NCBI GenBank assembly: GCA_002299495.1 | Contig: DBNZ01000001.1 | Location: forward strand, 1,558-9,346 | Reading direction: 5' to 3' | Source of the DNA: Methylococcaceae bacterium UBA659 | GTDB taxonomy: Bacteria > Pseudomonadota > Gammaproteobacteria > Methylococcales > Methylomonadaceae | DNA: 7,789 nucleotides | Part shown: positions 6,388 through 7,789 of the stretch, one piece after another | Position numbering within the stretch: the first letter of the stretch is position 1 | How the letters are laid out: every line of letters starts with the position of its first letter | Position numbers and translations under genes: made by a program | Notes under the pieces: generated by a model | The model's database searches: none | Told to the model about the DNA's origin: nothing | Seen by the model: only the letters and a program-made list of their open reading frames with translations

Positions 6388-6880
6388 GGATTTAGATTGG
6401 CAATTGCTTGGCCTGGTAGCGAAAGGGCTGCCGTTATGCCCGCGGCCTTATGCTCAAATCGGCCTGAATTTGGCGATGACCGAATCGGAAGTCATAGCGC
6501 GTTTGTCGCTATTGCAACAACATGGACTCATCAAGCGTTTGGGCGTCATCGTCAAACACCGCCAACTGGGCTACCATGCCAACGCCATGATCGTCTGGGA
6601 TATTCCTGACGGACAAGTGAAAAAACTAGGCATTGCAATCAGCGGCTTTCCGTTTGTTACCCTCTGTTATCAGCGCCCACGGCGACCGCAATGGCCTTAT
6701 AACCTGTACGGTATGATCCACGGTAAAGACCGGGCCACCGTTCTGGCGCAATTGGCGGGGCTAGAATCGGACTGCGGACTGGATAGCTTCGACAAGCAAA
6801 TATTGTTCAGCCGGCGTTGCTTCAAACAACAGGGGGCGGTTTACCCAGCCAAAATTCCCCAAGAGGCCGCCCATGGATGA
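6380..6880 (+). CDS. nirL: Siroheme decarboxylase subunit NirL
   Basis: The product has 166 residues and is the L-type partner that forms a complex with NirD in siroheme decarboxylation. The N-terminal helix-turn-helix-like part (DWQLLGLVAKGLPLCPRPYA, then MTESEVIARLSLLQQHGLIKR) is followed by GVIVKHRQLGYHANAM. Next comes the L/H-type signature CYQRPRR (96-102) with WPYNLYGMIHG (105-115), a conserved block with His and Arg residues likely near the substrate. The C terminus ends ILFSRRCFKQQGAVY plus about 15 residues beyond the family core. It overlaps nirD by eight bases (6380-6387) and nirG by eight (6873-6880), so the genes are probably translationally coupled. L rather than H is chosen because of position between D and G; the alternative naming as NirH is less consistent with gene order. 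Confidence 0.85.
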   Translation: MFEDLDWQLLGLVAKGLPLCPRPYAQIGLNLAMTESEVIARLSLLQQHGLIKRLGVIVKHRQLGYHANAMIVWDIPDGQVKKLGIAISGFPFVTLCYQRPRRPQWPYNLYGMIHGKDRATVLAQLAGLESDCGLDSFDKQILFSRRCFKQQGAVYPAKIPQEAAHG

Positions 6881-7316
6881 CATAGACCGCAACATCATAA
6901 ATTCCTTGCAAACAGGCTTCCCGATTTGCGATGCGCCTTACTGGCAAGTCGCGCAATCTTTAGGCATCAGCGAAAGCGAGTTATTGGCGCGTCTGCAAGC
7001 CTTATTGGCGAACGGCACCTTGACCCGTTTCGGGCCACTTTATAACGCCGAACAAACCGGTGGCGCGATAACCCTAGCGGCAGTCAAAGCCCCCGCTGCA
7101 CGCTTTGATGAAATCGCCGAAATGATCAACGCCTGCCCCGAAGTGGCCCACAATTATGCCCGCGATCACGCCTTCAACATTTGGTTTGTGCTGGCTACCG
7201 AAACCCAAGGACAACTGGATAAGGCACTGCAAGCGATAGCAGACCGAACCGGTTTGAAAGTTTACAACCTGCCCAAGCTGAAAGAATATTTCGTCAACTT
7301 GCAATTAGAAGCCTGA
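6873..7316 (+). CDS. nirG: Siroheme decarboxylase subunit NirG
   Basis: The product has 147 residues, is D-type, and is paralogous to NirD. It shares the MDDIDRNIINSLQTGFPI opening, the helix-turn-helix-like WQVAQSLGISESELLARLQAL, and HNYARDHAFNIWFVLAT (93-109), which aligns with NHNYEREHRLNLWFVAVA of NirD. The C-terminal GLKVYNLPKLKEYFVNL matches GLAVLQLPLLDDFFIDL there. It acts in the cytoplasm with the other three subunits on siroheme. A purine-rich AAGAGG (6861-6866) lies six bases before the ATG, and the start overlaps nirL by eight bases. NirG rather than NirD is chosen because a closer NirD lies upstream in the usual D-L-G-H order. Confidence 0.85.
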   Translation: MDDIDRNIINSLQTGFPICDAPYWQVAQSLGISESELLARLQALLANGTLTRFGPLYNAEQTGGAITLAAVKAPAARFDEIAEMINACPEVAHNYARDHAFNIWFVLATETQGQLDKALQAIADRTGLKVYNLPKLKEYFVNLQLEA

Positions 7317-7317
7317 T

Positions 7318-7788
7318 ATGGACGACACCGACCGCCGCATTATGCACGCCACTCAAGCCGGTTTGCCGCTGGTATCGGAACCTTACCAAGTGCTGGCCGA
7401 ACAACTGGGCATCGGCAAGGATGAAGTCATGCAACGCCTTGCCGCCATGCAGAAAAACGGCATTATCCGCCGCATCGCCGCAGTACCCAACCATTACCGC
7501 TTAGGCTACCGTTTTAACGGCATGACGGTGTGGGACGTGGCAGACGAACCTATTGATGCATTGGGGTTTAAAGTCGGGCAACTGCCTTTTGTCAGCCATT
7601 GCTACCGTAGGCCGCGGCATTTGCCGGAATGGCCCTACAACTTGTTTGCCATGGTGCATGCTAAAACCCAGGCCGAAGCGGATGCACAAATCCGGCGGAT
7701 TGCCGAGGTGCTGGCTGAAAATAATCGCGGCTGCGATGTGCTGTACAGCACCAAGATATTGAAGAAAACGGGGTTCCGTAGCGGCTAA
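7318..7788 (+). CDS. nirH: Siroheme decarboxylase subunit NirH
   Basis: The complete protein of 156 residues is L-type and paralogous to NirL. It has DDTDRRIMHATQAGLPLV, the helix-turn-helix-like LAEQLGIGKDEVMQRLAAM, then GIIRRIAAVPNHYRLGYRFN. The signature HCYRRPRHLPEWPYNLFAMVH (94-114) is a cleaner match to the family than the same block in NirL. The end, CDVLYSTKILKKTGFR, is also typical. The gene begins one base after the nirG stop (TGATATG). Its TAA is followed by T at the last base (7786-7789, TAAT), so an ATG starting at 7788 would overlap it. The usual order predicts nirJ, the radical SAM enzyme, but that is outside the window. Confidence 0.87.
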   Translation: MDDTDRRIMHATQAGLPLVSEPYQVLAEQLGIGKDEVMQRLAAMQKNGIIRRIAAVPNHYRLGYRFNGMTVWDVADEPIDALGFKVGQLPFVSHCYRRPRHLPEWPYNLFAMVHAKTQAEADAQIRRIAEVLAENNRGCDVLYSTKILKKTGFRSG

Positions 7789-7789
7789 T

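Noticed and set aside
5926..7788. Four AsnC/Lrp-type transcription regulators in a row
   Set aside because: The signatures HNYxRxH and CYxRPR...WPYNL belong to siroheme decarboxylases NirD/L/G/H. The gene neighbours nirC and nirF confirm this.

Overview
The window carries most of a heme d1 / cytochrome cd1 (denitrification-type nir) operon, preceded by the 3' end of a cell-surface polysaccharide gene. All genes are on the + strand. The protein styles, moderate GC and dispersed repeat type fit a proteobacterium, most likely a gammaproteobacterium. A methanotroph (Methylococcales-like) is plausible, but the sequence alone does not prove it.

Region 1 (1-2166) is a large membrane protein, open at the left edge of the window. 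It has the tail of a VanZ-like segment fused to an O-antigen ligase/polymerase (Wzy_C) core, with a large beta-rich extracytoplasmic insert near its C terminus. It belongs to an exopolysaccharide or O-antigen locus and has no obvious functional link to what follows. Region 2 (2167-2264) is a 98-base gap with a candidate sigma70-type promoter and a perfect 11-bp interrupted palindrome just before the nir genes.

Region 3 (2265-7788) holds eight tightly packed genes. They are a cytochrome cd1 nitrite-reductase-like protein (nirS-like), a small class I cytochrome c, NirC, NirF, and the four siroheme-decarboxylase subunits NirD, NirL, NirG and NirH. Junctions are mostly stop/start overlaps of 1-8 bases. 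The exception is nirC/nirF, which has a gap containing a perfect 7-bp hairpin. The last stop reads TAAT at the window edge, so a further overlapping gene (nirJ would be expected) probably follows.

The genes work together as follows. NirD/L/G/H decarboxylate siroheme to 12,18-didecarboxysiroheme in the cytoplasm. A downstream radical SAM enzyme (NirJ, not in view) processes it further, and periplasmic NirF with NirC takes part in the late steps. The finished heme d1 is inserted into the cd1 protein, where the small cytochromes could deliver electrons. The most unusual points are the divergent cd1 protein, which keeps the heme d1 histidines in NirS-like spacing, and an 81-bp in-frame palindromic repeat inserted in the 5' end of the small cytochrome gene. 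I see no convincing wholly new system here; the operon is a recognisable pathway with unusual details.
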